Assembly: GCA_965205735.1 (NCBI GenBank) | Contig: OZ242179.1 | Span: 3,038,001-3,102,000 of the forward strand | Reading direction: 5' to 3' | DNA from: VXNE01 sp965205735 | Lineage (GTDB): Bacteria > Pseudomonadota > Gammaproteobacteria > Pseudomonadales > Azotimanducaceae | DNA length: 64,000 nucleotides | Shown: piece by piece, positions 51,146-59,769 of the stretch | Layout: every line of letters starts with the position of its first letter | Position numbering within the stretch: position 1 is the first letter of the stretch | Program-made: the position numbers and the translations under genes | The notes under the pieces: generated by a model | Database searches by the model: none | What the model was told of the DNA's origin: nothing | The model's input: only the letters and a program-made list of their open reading frames with translations

Positions 51146-52963
51146 ATGTCCGCGCATCCCTACTGCTACTCGATGGTGCTGGACTATGTGCCGGCGCATC
51201 CCTACCAGGTCGAGAACCTGCTGCTTACGCTGGAAACATGCGGCGCGGTGCCTCGGGAGGCGCTGGTTGTGCAGTGCACCGAACGCGTGTGCGCATCGGT
51301 CAAGGCCAAGCTCGCAGAAAGCGGCTACACGGTGGTAGTCATCAAGCCTTACCTGGACGAGAAGTACTGCAACAAGATTGTGCAACTCGACTACTTTGCG
51401 AGCCACGAACTTGCCGGCTGCGAGGGCATTTTCCTGTTCGATTCCGACACGGTGGTGGTGTCGCCACTCGACGTGCCGGATCGGGACCGCATCTGGGGCA
51501 AGATCGTCGACTATTGCAATCCCCCTCTGTCGACGCTCAGCCGCCTGTTTTCCGCCGCCGGCGTGGCTCTTCCCCGCATAGTGCCGTGTGACTGGGATGC
51601 CGGCGACACCATCGACGCGAACTTCAACGGCGGTCTGCTCTATATTCCAATGCGGGCGGTGGGGAATCTGCGCGCCGCGTGGCGGCGGTGGGCGGAGGTT
51701 CTCTTCGTGCACGCCGACCTGTTCCCGGAGCCATCCCAGCGTGACCATATCGACCAGATTTCCTTCGCGATGGCGCTGGCGTCGGAGGGATTCAGCTACG
51801 GCCATCTGCCCGCGAACTGGAACTATCCCTGTCACGAGGAGCGTCCGATACCGCTGTCATTCCAGCCGGACCAGGACATACGTGTTCTCCACTATCACCG
51901 GTGTCTGGACACGTTCGGCTTGATCGCGCCCGTGGTCTCGGACGACGCCGCGTGCGACGCTGCGGTGAGACGCGCAAACGCGGCGATCGGCGAGTCGGGT
52001 CGCTCGATGTTCTTCGACAGCTACAAGCGCGATCTGGCCGCGCGGGCGGTTGCGAACGCTGACGCTTCGCCGATGTCTTTTCGCGGGGCGCGCTTCGAGG
52101 ACAAGCGGCGACGGTTGGTTCTGCACGGAGGCACGCCGAAGACGGGCACATCCTCGCTGCAGTGGTGCCTGAATGCGAACAGGGAAGTTCTGGCGGAAAG
52201 AGGTTTCTGGTATCCGCCGCCATCCAACCGGCGCGAGCCCAAGCACCAGGAACTGGTCGCCGCGCTCCTGGCCGCCGACGAGACGCGCTTCACGGAATGT
52301 ATCGAATCGGCCTTGAGGGATATGCCTTCGCGCGCGCATACCGTCATCCTGAGTACGGAAGGTATTTTCAACCACTGGTGGGACTATTCGCCCGCCGCGA
52401 AAGGCATGTTGCGCGGCATGGCGGACCAGTTCGACTTCGAACTGTGCGTCTGGTTTCGCGACCCGGAGTCCTTCTCCGCAGCGCTTTACGCGCAGTATCT
52501 CCGCAATCCGGGCACGGACGATGCGCCGGAGGTGTACGGCCGGGACATCGACTTCGAGGAGGCCATGCGGGACACGTGGTTCCGCCGCCATCTGGACTAT
52601 CTGGGTTTCTACTACGAAGCCCAGGGCCTGTTCGGGCGAGAGCGCGTCAAGGCGTTTCTGTTCGGGGGCGATACCGTTCGTGCGTTCACGGAGGAGTACG
52701 CAACAGGCGCGTTGTCCAGGGTAGACCTGCCTCGAAACGACTCGATGCGTGAGGCCGGTGTCCGGATGATGCGGATTGCCAACAGGTTCCCGCTGGCACC
52801 GATGGAACACGAACGCGTCGAGCAATTGGTGTTCGAGATCGACCGCATAGTCGGCGACCGCGCTGGTCGTTACGAATTGAACCTGCGGAACCGGAGAGCT
52901 GTGCGCAGATACGCGGCAAGGGGATGGGAGATTTTGCGAAATACGGTGATTACACGGACATGA
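51146..52963 (+). CDS. Glycosyltransferase-like and sulfotransferase-like fusion protein
   Basis: A 605-residue protein with two recognisable halves. Residues 1-290 look like a GT-A-type glycosyltransferase: an acidic motif FLFDSDTVVVSPLDV near residue 97, a later DANFNGGLLYIP and a C-terminal DIRVLHYHR. From about 325 a sulfotransferase-like P-loop appears, LHGGTPKTGTSSLQWCLN, matching the 5'-phosphosulfate-binding T-P-K-T-G-T-S-S pattern of PAPS sulfotransferases. This half continues with LSTEGIFNHWW and LCVWFRDPESFSAALYAQY, the second resembling the 3'-phosphate motif. No signal peptide or membrane helix is seen. It probably extends and sulfates a surface glycan. Not a fusion I can name as described. 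Confidence 0.8.
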   Translation: MSAHPYCYSMVLDYVPAHPYQVENLLLTLETCGAVPREALVVQCTERVCASVKAKLAESGYTVVVIKPYLDEKYCNKIVQLDYFASHELAGCEGIFLFDSDTVVVSPLDVPDRDRIWGKIVDYCNPPLSTLSRLFSAAGVALPRIVPCDWDAGDTIDANFNGGLLYIPMRAVGNLRAAWRRWAEVLFVHADLFPEPSQRDHIDQISFAMALASEGFSYGHLPANWNYPCHEERPIPLSFQPDQDIRVLHYHRCLDTFGLIAPVVSDDAACDAAVRRANAAIGESGRSMFFDSYKRDLAARAVANADASPMSFRGARFEDKRRRLVLHGGTPKTGTSSLQWCLNANREVLAERGFWYPPPSNRREPKHQELVAALLAADETRFTECIESALRDMPSRAHTVILSTEGIFNHWWDYSPAAKGMLRGMADQFDFELCVWFRDPESFSAALYAQYLRNPGTDDAPEVYGRDIDFEEAMRDTWFRRHLDYLGFYYEAQGLFGRERVKAFLFGGDTVRAFTEEYATGALSRVDLPRNDSMREAGVRMMRIANRFPLAPMEHERVEQLVFEIDRIVGDRAGRYELNLRNRRAVRRYAARGWEILRNTVITRT

Positions 52964-53062
52964 TGTGTCCGTTGACGGGGAGACCTATCGCCGGTCTCGA
53001 ATGAAGGCCACCGAAGCGGGTGCTTCCGTGTCGGCCCTTGTGCGTGCCGCTCGGCCACGCGG

Positions 53063-53091
53063 TTGCACGCATATGCCTCGCCGGGTACGAT
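53063..53091 (+). promoter_or_regulatory. Probable promoter of rpsU
   Basis: TTGCAC (53063-53068) and TACGAT (53086-53091) are 17 bases apart and sit about 30 bases ahead of the rpsU start. Each has four matches to consensus. The gap from 52964 to 53121 holds no other feature. Confidence 0.5.
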
Positions 53092-53121
53092 GCATAAGGT
53101 TTTTGCGGCTGAAAGTGTGAA

Positions 53122-53337
53122 GTGCCGAGCGTCAAGGTAAGAGAGAACGAGCCGTTTGATGTCGCGTTGCGGCGATTCAAGCGTTCCTGCGAAAAGGCGG
53201 GCATCATGTCCGAGGTGCGTCGCCGAGTGTTCTATGAAAAGCCGACGGCAGTTCGCAAGCGCAAGGCTGCTGCCGCGGTCAAACGCCATCTCAAGAAGCT
53301 GCAGCGCGAGTCGCGACGCTTCGAGAGGACCTACTGA
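53122..53337 (+). CDS. rpsU: 30S ribosomal protein S21
   Basis: A 71-residue basic protein that matches S21 throughout (PSVKVRENEPFDVALRRFKR, SCEKAGIMSEVRRR, FYEKPTAVRKRKAAAAVKRH). The GTG at 53122 is the start. In most gammaproteobacteria dnaG and rpoD follow; here a two-hairpin repeat and an MFS gene follow. Confidence 0.97.
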   Translation: MPSVKVRENEPFDVALRRFKRSCEKAGIMSEVRRRVFYEKPTAVRKRKAAAAVKRHLKKLQRESRRFERTY

Positions 53338-53434
53338 CGCGGCGGACCGCCCACCGTTTCCCACATTCGCATTCCGCGCGCCGCGCGGCGGCTTGGCTGT
53401 CTCCACGACTGAACGGGTTCGCCGCCAGCGCCAT

Positions 53435-53521
53435 GAAATCCGCCGGCCCTTCGGGCGCGCCGCATTTCACCCCCGCCCAAGCCCACCTATCATCCCGCCC
53501 CTTGATCGGCACTACGTGCCG
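53435..53521. repeat. Two-hairpin dispersed repeat, copy 2
   Basis: Hairpin A (53435-53468) has a TTCG loop and a long stem with mismatches at steps 3, 4, 7 and 10. The linker again contains CCCCCGCCCAAGCCC (53470-53484 region). Hairpin B is CGGCAC-TAC-GTGCCG (53507-53521). The layout matches the copy at 30637, and the flank GCCTGCTAGC is shared too. It lies 100 bases after rpsU. Confidence 0.7.
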
Positions 53522-53561
53522 TTCTACGGCGCAGCCTGCTAGCGCGGTTTCGCGATACTAG

Positions 53562-54857
53562 ATGCTGCCGCGGCAATCCAGACGCGGTAGGTCGTCGCCG
53601 GCAGCGGCCCATGACGAAGCCGGGTTCGTCCGGCGCCACCTGAAGCGAAATATCGCCGCGCAGCTCCTCAACGGGATGCTCGGGCAGACGGGTTTCCGCC
53701 TGGTGGCGGCGCCGACGTTTCTTCCGGCTTTCCTCTTTTCGATCTCCGGTTCCCACGTGGTGGTCGGCGCCGCCCGCTCTCTGCAGGGGTTGGGCACGGT
53801 GGTGTCGCCGTTCCTCGGCGCGTCCCTGATAGGGCATCGCTCGCGGATTCTGAAAACGACGCTCATCACAAACGGTCTCATGCGCTTGCAGATCCTCGGC
53901 ATGTCGCTGGCGGCGTTCTTTCTCGGCGCCGAAGCGACCGTGCACGCCTTCATGGTGTTCATGATGTTGATGGGCTTTTTCCAGGGCATTTCGCAAGTCG
54001 CCACGCATGCGTTGCGGGCCAAGGTGATTCCCGTGAATCGTCGCGGTATCGTCTCCGGCGCCCGCCACTTCTTCGCTGGTCTGATCGCGGCGGCAGTGGC
54101 CTACGTCTGCGGCAGCTACTTCATAGAACAGAATGTCCTCGGCAACGGCTATGGGACGGTATTCCTGCTCGCCTTCTTCATCTCCTCGATGGGCGTGGCC
54201 GCCATGCTGATCACCAGGGAACCGGTGGCGCGGTACGTGCGCCCGCGCGAGTCCCCGCGCAGGGTGCTGGTTCGCATCGCGCGGATGATGCGCGCCGACC
54301 CGTCGTTCGCGCGGTTCTTCAGCGTTCGCGCGCTCGGCTCCTTCGGCAACATGGCGCAGCCTTTCTACATATTATTCGCCGGTTCGCGGATGGAGGTGTC
54401 CGGCGGAGAGCTGGGACTGGTCACCATGGTGTGGATGCTCGCCTCGAACACCACCAGCCTGGCCTGGGGGGCCATGGCGGACCGCATGGGCAATCGCGTG
54501 GTGCTCATTGCAACCCTCGGCGTCTGGATCGCGGCGCATGTGTACCTGCTGTTCATGCAGTCCCTGTTCGACTTGATCGTATTTTTCGCCATTGTTGGCA
54601 TCGCGTCTGGCGGGTTCCAACAATCGGGCCAGAACATGGTGCTGGAATTCGGCCGTTCGCGTGAGGTTGCGCTGCGTCTTGCGACATCGGGAACTGCGGT
54701 CAATCTAATCGGCGCCGCGGGTCCGATTCTCGGCGGCCTGATCGTTACGGCGATGTCATATGTGGCTCTATTCGTCATCGCGATCACAGTACAGATTGCG
54801 GCGCTTGTCATCATGATCGCTTGGGTACCCGAACCCAGGACACAGGCACTGGAGTGA
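53562..54857 (+). CDS. Major facilitator superfamily transporter
   Basis: A 431-residue polytopic protein with about twelve hydrophobic segments, a charged central loop (ARYVRPRESPRRVLVRIARM, about residue 224-243) separating two halves, and an A-motif-like GAMADRMGNRV after helix 8. The first 30 residues are polar and possibly over-extended: an ATG at 53562 is used, but a later start is possible. Substrate unknown. It ends six bases before an ankyrin gene. Confidence 0.85.
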   Translation: MLPRQSRRGRSSPAAAHDEAGFVRRHLKRNIAAQLLNGMLGQTGFRLVAAPTFLPAFLFSISGSHVVVGAARSLQGLGTVVSPFLGASLIGHRSRILKTTLITNGLMRLQILGMSLAAFFLGAEATVHAFMVFMMLMGFFQGISQVATHALRAKVIPVNRRGIVSGARHFFAGLIAAAVAYVCGSYFIEQNVLGNGYGTVFLLAFFISSMGVAAMLITREPVARYVRPRESPRRVLVRIARMMRADPSFARFFSVRALGSFGNMAQPFYILFAGSRMEVSGGELGLVTMVWMLASNTTSLAWGAMADRMGNRVVLIATLGVWIAAHVYLLFMQSLFDLIVFFAIVGIASGGFQQSGQNMVLEFGRSREVALRLATSGTAVNLIGAAGPILGGLIVTAMSYVALFVIAITVQIAALVIMIAWVPEPRTQALE

Positions 54858-54862
54858 GTTGA

Positions 54863-55414
54863 TTGGTTCGGCCGACAGGCTACAAGATGCTTTGCGCCGC
54901 GGTTGGCGCGGGCGACCTCGATGCGCTCGGGCGCGGGGTGCGGATGGACCCGGATGCGGCGGTTCACTGGAAGCCGATCATGGATGCGGCGTTCACCGGT
55001 CGCGCGGACATGATCGAAGTCCTGTTGGATGCCGGGGCGGATCCGCAGAGTTCTGTATTCGCCGCGAGCTACGGCGGCCCGGAGGAACTGTGCGGACTGC
55101 TCGATGCCCATGGGGCGGACTGGAACCAGCGGTTCCAGCAACGCACGCCGCTGATGCACCTGATGCGATTCCGCAAGCCGGTGATGTCCGTCTGGCTGCT
55201 CGAACATGGAACGGATGTCCATGCGACCGATGAATTCGGGCGAACCGCGCTACACTGGGCCGCCCTGCAGGGCGGCAGATCGGACTATCTCGCGGCGTTG
55301 GTGGAGCACTGCGCGGATCCTGGCTCGAAGGACGATTTCGGCGATACGCCGCTCGACCTCGCGCGGGAAAAGAAGCGCGCCAAAGCGATAGCGTATCTTG
55401 AAAGCATTCGGTGA
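54863..55414 (+). CDS. Ankyrin-repeat protein
   Basis: A 183-residue protein made of about four to five ankyrin repeats. Repeat signatures include AAFTGRADMIEVLLDAGADP, TPLMHLMRFRKP, GRTALHWAALQGG and GDTPLDLAREKKR. There is no signal peptide. The TTG at 54863 follows GGAGTGAG. Ankyrin repeats bind other proteins; the partner is unknown. It directly follows the MFS gene. Confidence 0.85.
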   Translation: MVRPTGYKMLCAAVGAGDLDALGRGVRMDPDAAVHWKPIMDAAFTGRADMIEVLLDAGADPQSSVFAASYGGPEELCGLLDAHGADWNQRFQQRTPLMHLMRFRKPVMSVWLLEHGTDVHATDEFGRTALHWAALQGGRSDYLAALVEHCADPGSKDDFGDTPLDLAREKKRAKAIAYLESIR

Positions 55415-55548
55415 AAACGCGGCAATCCTGCCGGGAAAACGAGACGATTCGTTGAGCGCACACGGCGCGTGCTTGAGAAATGCGAGGATCGGGAAACCCT
55501 TGAGCCAGCCATTGTCCCCGTCCCATTGTCGAATGTGAGGAGCAATTC

Positions 55549-56580
55549 ATGCTGAAACCCATCCCACTCGGATCGAATACCGGATTGTGCACGTCGCCGC
55601 TTTGCCTCGGCACGATGAACTTCGGCGAGCCGGGACGCGGCCACCAGGGCGACTGGACGCTGGGGATCGATGACGCCCGCCCGATATTCAAGGCCGCGCT
55701 CGACAACGGCCTGTTCTACTTCGACTGCGCGGACGTGTACGGTCGCGGTGCTTGTGAACGGGTGGTCGGCAAGCTGTTGCGGGAGCTCGTCGCCCGGGAC
55801 GAATACGTCCTTGCCACGAAGGTGTCAATGCCCATGGGGCGGGGCGCCAATCAGGGCGGCCTCTCGCGCAAGCACATCATGGAAGGCGTCGATGCGAGCC
55901 TTCAGCGTCTGGGTCTCGACTACGTCGACCACCTGGTCATCCACCGACATCCCCAGGGCATTCCGGGCCACGCCCAGACCCCGGTCGAAGAGACCCTGGA
56001 AGCGTTGCACGACGTGGTCAAGGCGGGGAAGGCCCTCTATCTCGGCGCGTCGTCGATGTTCGCCTGGCAGTTCGTGGAGTTGCAGATGACCGCGCAGGCG
56101 AATGGATGGACCAGGTTCATCTCGATGCAAAACCACTACAACCTGATCTACCGCGAGGAAGAACGGGAGATGAATCCCTACTGTGCCGGGACCGGCGTCG
56201 CCCTCACCCCCTGGTCGCCTCTGGCGCGCGGCATCCTTGCGGGATCGTACAAGGGCGGTTTCGGCGGCGGAACGACGAACCGCTCCTCCGGCCAGGATCG
56301 GCAACGTACGGAAGGCCTCTACCGGGGTGCCGCGGACTTCGCGATCGCCGAACGCGTCGTGGAGGTCGCCGAACGGTACGGGCGCGCACCGGCACAGGTA
56401 GCCCTGGCCTGGTTGTTGAGCAAACCGGAAGTCAAGGCGCCCGTTGTAGGCGTATCGAAGATTTCCCAACTCGAGCAGCTTGTCGCGGCGGTCGATATAG
56501 AACTGGAGGCGAGGGATGTCGCCTACCTGGAAGAGTTATACCAGCCGGTGCAGAACCTGCTCTCGCTAGGCCACTCGTAG
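55549..56580 (+). CDS. Aldo/keto reductase
   Basis: A 343-residue aldo/keto reductase. The tetrad is visible: Asp and Tyr in FDCADVYG, Lys in VLATKVS and His in HLVIHRHP. The C-terminal cofactor segment includes KAPVVGVSKISQLEQL. The ATG at 55549 has GAGGAG at a good distance. The sequence is closest to YajO/AKR11-like types by motif appearance. It shares one base with the next gene. Confidence 0.93.
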   Translation: MLKPIPLGSNTGLCTSPLCLGTMNFGEPGRGHQGDWTLGIDDARPIFKAALDNGLFYFDCADVYGRGACERVVGKLLRELVARDEYVLATKVSMPMGRGANQGGLSRKHIMEGVDASLQRLGLDYVDHLVIHRHPQGIPGHAQTPVEETLEALHDVVKAGKALYLGASSMFAWQFVELQMTAQANGWTRFISMQNHYNLIYREEEREMNPYCAGTGVALTPWSPLARGILAGSYKGGFGGGTTNRSSGQDRQRTEGLYRGAADFAIAERVVEVAERYGRAPAQVALAWLLSKPEVKAPVVGVSKISQLEQLVAAVDIELEARDVAYLEELYQPVQNLLSLGHS

Positions 56581-57428
56581 TGGCGACGCGCGGCGGCGCA
56601 TTCGTGCGCATGCTGGACTTGGCGGAAGCCGGTCCGGACCGCTTCACGGCGCCGCAAGCGCCGGAGCGCGAAGGCCGCATGTATGGGGGGCAGTTGCTGG
56701 CGCAGGCTCTCGCGGCGGCCGATCGGACCGTGCCGGACGATCGCCAGGCGCATTCGCTGCATGCGTATTTCCTCTTGCCCGGTGATGTCTCGGCGACCGT
56801 GGATGTGCAGGTCGAGCGGGTGCGGGATGGCCGTTCTTTCAGTTCCCGCTGTGTCAGCGCCCGGCAGGGAGGCAGGGAACTGTTCCGCATGGTGGTGTCT
56901 TTTCACGTAGCGGAACCGGGGGAACCGTTTGCGGGTCATCGGAAACCGGACGTGCCGCCGCCCGAGGAGAGCGCCCTGACGTACGGGGCCTTTAGCCGCA
57001 GTATGGGAGCGGATCTGGAGTGGGACATCGAGTCGAGGCCGATGGATACGCGTTGTATCAACCCCCCGGTTGCTCCTCTCGGTGAACCGGTGCTGGAGGA
57101 TCAGCGCATGTGGATGCGCATCGCGGAGCGGCTCCCCGCCGATTCCGGCATGCACCGGGCGGGTCTCGCCTACCTGTCGGACAGCACGCTGATCGATCAC
57201 GTCGTACTGCCGCATGGCCGTCGATGGCAGGAACCAGGCTTGACCAGCGCCAGTCTCGATCACGCGATGTGGTTTCACAATCCGGTCCGAGCGGACGCGT
57301 GGCTGCTGTTCGATCAAACGGTGGAGGCCACGGGATCTGGCCGAGGTTTCGCCACGGGACGCATTTTCGATGCCGACGGGGTTCTGGCTGCGACGTGTGC
57401 GCAGGAAGGCCTGATTCGCTGGACTTGA
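56580..57428 (+). CDS. tesB: Acyl-CoA thioesterase II
   Basis: A 282-residue TesB-type double hot-dog protein that hydrolyses acyl-CoA. GRMYGGQLLAQALAAADRTV is the classic first signature. The catalytic Asp lies in ASLDHAMWFH and the Gln near the end in TCAQEGLIRW. The GTG at 56580 shares a base with the previous stop codon. A second, partial copy of its last 75 bases occurs at 58940-59016. Confidence 0.93.
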   Translation: MATRGGAFVRMLDLAEAGPDRFTAPQAPEREGRMYGGQLLAQALAAADRTVPDDRQAHSLHAYFLLPGDVSATVDVQVERVRDGRSFSSRCVSARQGGRELFRMVVSFHVAEPGEPFAGHRKPDVPPPEESALTYGAFSRSMGADLEWDIESRPMDTRCINPPVAPLGEPVLEDQRMWMRIAERLPADSGMHRAGLAYLSDSTLIDHVVLPHGRRWQEPGLTSASLDHAMWFHNPVRADAWLLFDQTVEATGSGRGFATGRIFDADGVLAATCAQEGLIRWT

Positions 57429-57454
57429 AGCGCGCGGTCTATCGCGGACTCATG

Positions 57455-57484
57455 GCATCACCGCATCACCGCATCACCGCATCG
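57455..57484. repeat. 8-bp tandem repeat over an aldo/keto reductase stop codon
   Basis: GCATCACC occurs three times (57455-57478) followed by GCATCG. It covers the last codons and stop of the minus-strand reductase gene, so a change in copy number would alter its C-terminus. Confidence 0.75.
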
Positions 57485-58386
57485 ACGCGGCGCTTCGCTT
57501 CCGCGTAGATGTCGCTCGGCAAGAGACCGTTGCTCGCGGCCGCAAGGTTGTCCTGCAGGTGCTCCATCCTGGATGTACCGACGATGGTTGTGTGCATGTG
57601 GGGGTGGCTGATCGTGAAGCGCAGCATGAACTCCATGTTCGACATGTCCCCCCGAAGATCATCGAGACCTGCCTGGCTCCAGAGGTCCTTGCGCCGATCA
57701 AGTGCCTGGCGATGGCGGCCGGGAAGGTGGTTCACCTCGATGTTCTCGGCTGCGGGCGCGCCCCGTGCAACACCACCGCGGATGATGGTGCCGGCGCCGC
57801 CGAGCGCGGCCCTGGTGATCCACTCGTCGTGCTCCGGCTCGAGCAGGGAATGCGGGATCTGAAAGGCGTCGAAGACCCCCATATCTATGTGATCGACCAG
57901 GTTGGGCAGGGTGCCCGACATGCCGATGAAACGGATTTTCCCTTCCTCCTTCATCAGCTCCAGCTCCGCCACCGAGTCGTTCTCCTCCAGCACCGAACGC
58001 GACGGGCTGGCGTGAAACTGCACGAGATCCAGGTGATCGGTCCGCATGCGCGCCAGGCTTTGCTCGACGCCGGCGCGCACGTTCTCCCGAGTGAAAATGT
58101 GCGGTGCCCGGTGGCCCGGGTGGTTTATCGGGCAGCCGCACTTGCTGGCGAGGAAATACTCCTCGCGGCGGTGCGAGATCGCTTCGCCGATCCGAGCCTC
58201 GGAGTCGCCGTAGTCCGGCGACGTGTCGATAAAATTGATCCCGGCGTCGAGCACGGCGTTCAGCAGACTTGCGGCTGCGGCCGGCTCGATCATTACGCCG
58301 CCACCCCGCAATTCCATCGCCCCGTAACCCAGCCTGGTGACCTCGACGCCGGTTCGGCCGAGCGTCGTCGTGGGAAGGTCGCTCAT
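57466..58386 (-). CDS. Aldo/keto reductase
   Basis: A 306-residue aldo/keto reductase. Asp and Tyr lie in FIDTSPDYGDSE, Lys in FLASKCG and His in LVQFHASPS. The C-terminal part TTIVGTSRMEHLQDNL is the cofactor clamp. It has an unusual short cysteine stretch SKCGCP. Convergent with tesB. The stop codon lies in an 8-base tandem repeat. Confidence 0.93.
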   Translation of the reverse strand: MSDLPTTTLGRTGVEVTRLGYGAMELRGGGVMIEPAAAASLLNAVLDAGINFIDTSPDYGDSEARIGEAISHRREEYFLASKCGCPINHPGHRAPHIFTRENVRAGVEQSLARMRTDHLDLVQFHASPSRSVLEENDSVAELELMKEEGKIRFIGMSGTLPNLVDHIDMGVFDAFQIPHSLLEPEHDEWITRAALGGAGTIIRGGVARGAPAAENIEVNHLPGRHRQALDRRKDLWSQAGLDDLRGDMSNMEFMLRFTISHPHMHTTIVGTSRMEHLQDNLAAASNGLLPSDIYAEAKRRVDAVMR

Positions 58387-58535
58387 CTCTCACACTCCTG
58401 ATGTAGTTCGACAGAGGTTCCATCACGCATATACAGCGCACGCGTTTAGTCTACGGCTATAGAGGTGAGTACATCGCATTTGACGCGCAAGGAAATTCGA
58501 CTATGCCGAATAGAAATGCCCGATCTGCCGTCTCC

Positions 58536-58850
58536 ACGGCATTGCTGGCATGCTCCCTGCTAATCGTACGCGCCGCCGGGATCTGAAGTTCTACAACGAG
58601 CGGAGGCAGTGGGAAACCGATGCGCGCCTGCCCCGTATCGAGCTGCGCGGCAAGACCATCCTGATCATCGGTCTCGGCGGCATCGGCACGCAGATCGCGC
58701 AACGCGCAGCGGCGTTCGACATGCGCGTCATCGCGATCGACCCGAAGGACATCCCGCTGCACCGAGACGTTGCCTACGTCGGCAAGCCCGATGAGCTCGA
58801 GGACCTCTTGCCGCAGGCGGACGTGGTGGTTAGCTCCGTGCCTATAAACG
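58536..58850 (+). pseudogene. Fragment of a D-2-hydroxyacid dehydrogenase gene
   Basis: The frame gives FYNERRQWETDARL, RIELRGKTILIIGLGGIGTQ (Rossmann G-x-G-x-x-G), IAQRAAAFDMRVIAIDPK and LLPQADVVVSSVP. These are the start and middle of the NAD-binding domain of 2-hydroxyacid dehydrogenases. The N-terminal catalytic lobe and everything after VVVSSVP (including the catalytic Arg, Glu and His) are missing. Confidence 0.8.
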
Positions 58851-58939
58851 ACGCGGCTATTGAGCCTCCCGATCCGTGTCCGCAGCGCCGGTCACGCCTT
58901 GCTTATTTCGCTCGAGTGGCTGCGGGGTGGTTGCCGGTC

Positions 58940-59016
58940 ACGGGCCGCGACTACAATGCCGAAGGGCTTGTGGCTGCCACGTGTGCGCAGGTAAGGCTTG
59001 AATCGCTGGACTTGAA
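58940..59016 (+). pseudogene. Remnant of a second tesB 3' end
   Basis: The bases match the last 75 or so of tesB (57355-57428) at most positions; the shared block ACGTGTGCGCAGG is followed by the near-identical tail TCGCTGGACTTGAA. Translated, NAEGLVAATCAQ parallels DADGVLAATCAQ. It sits just before the ribosome site of the following VOC gene. Confidence 0.72.
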
Positions 59017-59031
59017 CGGAGGACCGTCCCG

Positions 59032-59451
59032 ATGCATGACTCCCGTTTCAGTTTCGATCACATCCACCTCATCAGCGAAGACCCGGAGTCGGCGGCGCGC
59101 TGGTATTGCGATATCTTCGGCGCAGAGGTCGCCGGCGCCTACGAGCTGCGGGATGCGCCGCAAATCAATGTGCGCGTGGGCGGGACGACCATCATCATTC
59201 GCGGCAGGCGACCGGGGGAGGATCCCTCGGAGCCTCGGGGTATGCGCCACTTCGGCGACTACTCCAGTCACGACGAATGGGGCACGGACCACTTCGGCTT
59301 CAAGTTCCGCGGCGACCTCCGGGCGTTTTGCGAAGAGATACGCAAGACGGGCGCCGTGTTCTCGGTCGAGCCATGGGAATTCTCGCCAGGCGGCCTGCTT
59401 TGCTACGTCGCCGCGCCGGACGGCGTGAGCATCGAGTTGGTGCAGGTCTGA
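59032..59451 (+). CDS. VOC (glyoxalase-fold) family protein
   Basis: A 139-residue single VOC domain. Candidate metal ligands are His in FDHIHLISED, His in GTDHFGFKF and Glu in GVSIELVQV, an arrangement seen in glyoxalase/dioxygenase relatives. GGAGG lies about 10 bases before the ATG. Substrate unknown. It is the only intact gene in the small graveyard between 58.4 and 59.5 kb. Confidence 0.88.
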   Translation: MHDSRFSFDHIHLISEDPESAARWYCDIFGAEVAGAYELRDAPQINVRVGGTTIIIRGRRPGEDPSEPRGMRHFGDYSSHDEWGTDHFGFKFRGDLRAFCEEIRKTGAVFSVEPWEFSPGGLLCYVAAPDGVSIELVQV

Positions 59452-59473
59452 TGCCCGCGACCTAGAGGGCAGG

Positions 59474-59551
59474 TGGTAGGCGCGATTGGATTCGAACCAA
59501 CGACCCCCACCATGTCAAGGTGGTGCTCTAAACCAACTGAGCTACGCGCCT
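59474..59551 (-). tRNA. tRNA-Val (GAC)
   Basis: A 78-base cloverleaf on the minus strand with encoded CCA. The acceptor is AGGCGCG pairing with CGCGCCT, the anticodon stem CCACC/GGTGG holds loop TTGACAT, so the anticodon is GAC. The T-loop is TTCGAAT. Confidence 0.94.
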
Positions 59552-59678
59552 GCCGTCGACCCGGTACCGTATCATTGCGCCCAAGCAGCGATCAACAGGC
59601 CGTGAAGCGGCGTTCGGCCGTTTCATCGTGTGGGAAATCGGCCCAACGTGGACACGCTCGGGGCGATGTGCGCTATTG

Positions 59679-59708
59679 TTGGTCTTGGACGCGGCAAGGC
59701 ATTAGAAT
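59679..59708 (+). promoter_or_regulatory. Possible promoter of the infC operon
   Basis: TTGGTC (59679-59684) and TAGAAT (59703-59708) with an 18-base spacer lie about 60 bases ahead of infC. The -10 box is good, the -35 weak. Confidence 0.4.
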
Positions 59709-59769
59709 CCGCACTCGCCGCGTCGTTGGTTTCGGCCGCGAACGTGGCCACGGGTAAAAAACGGAGAAA

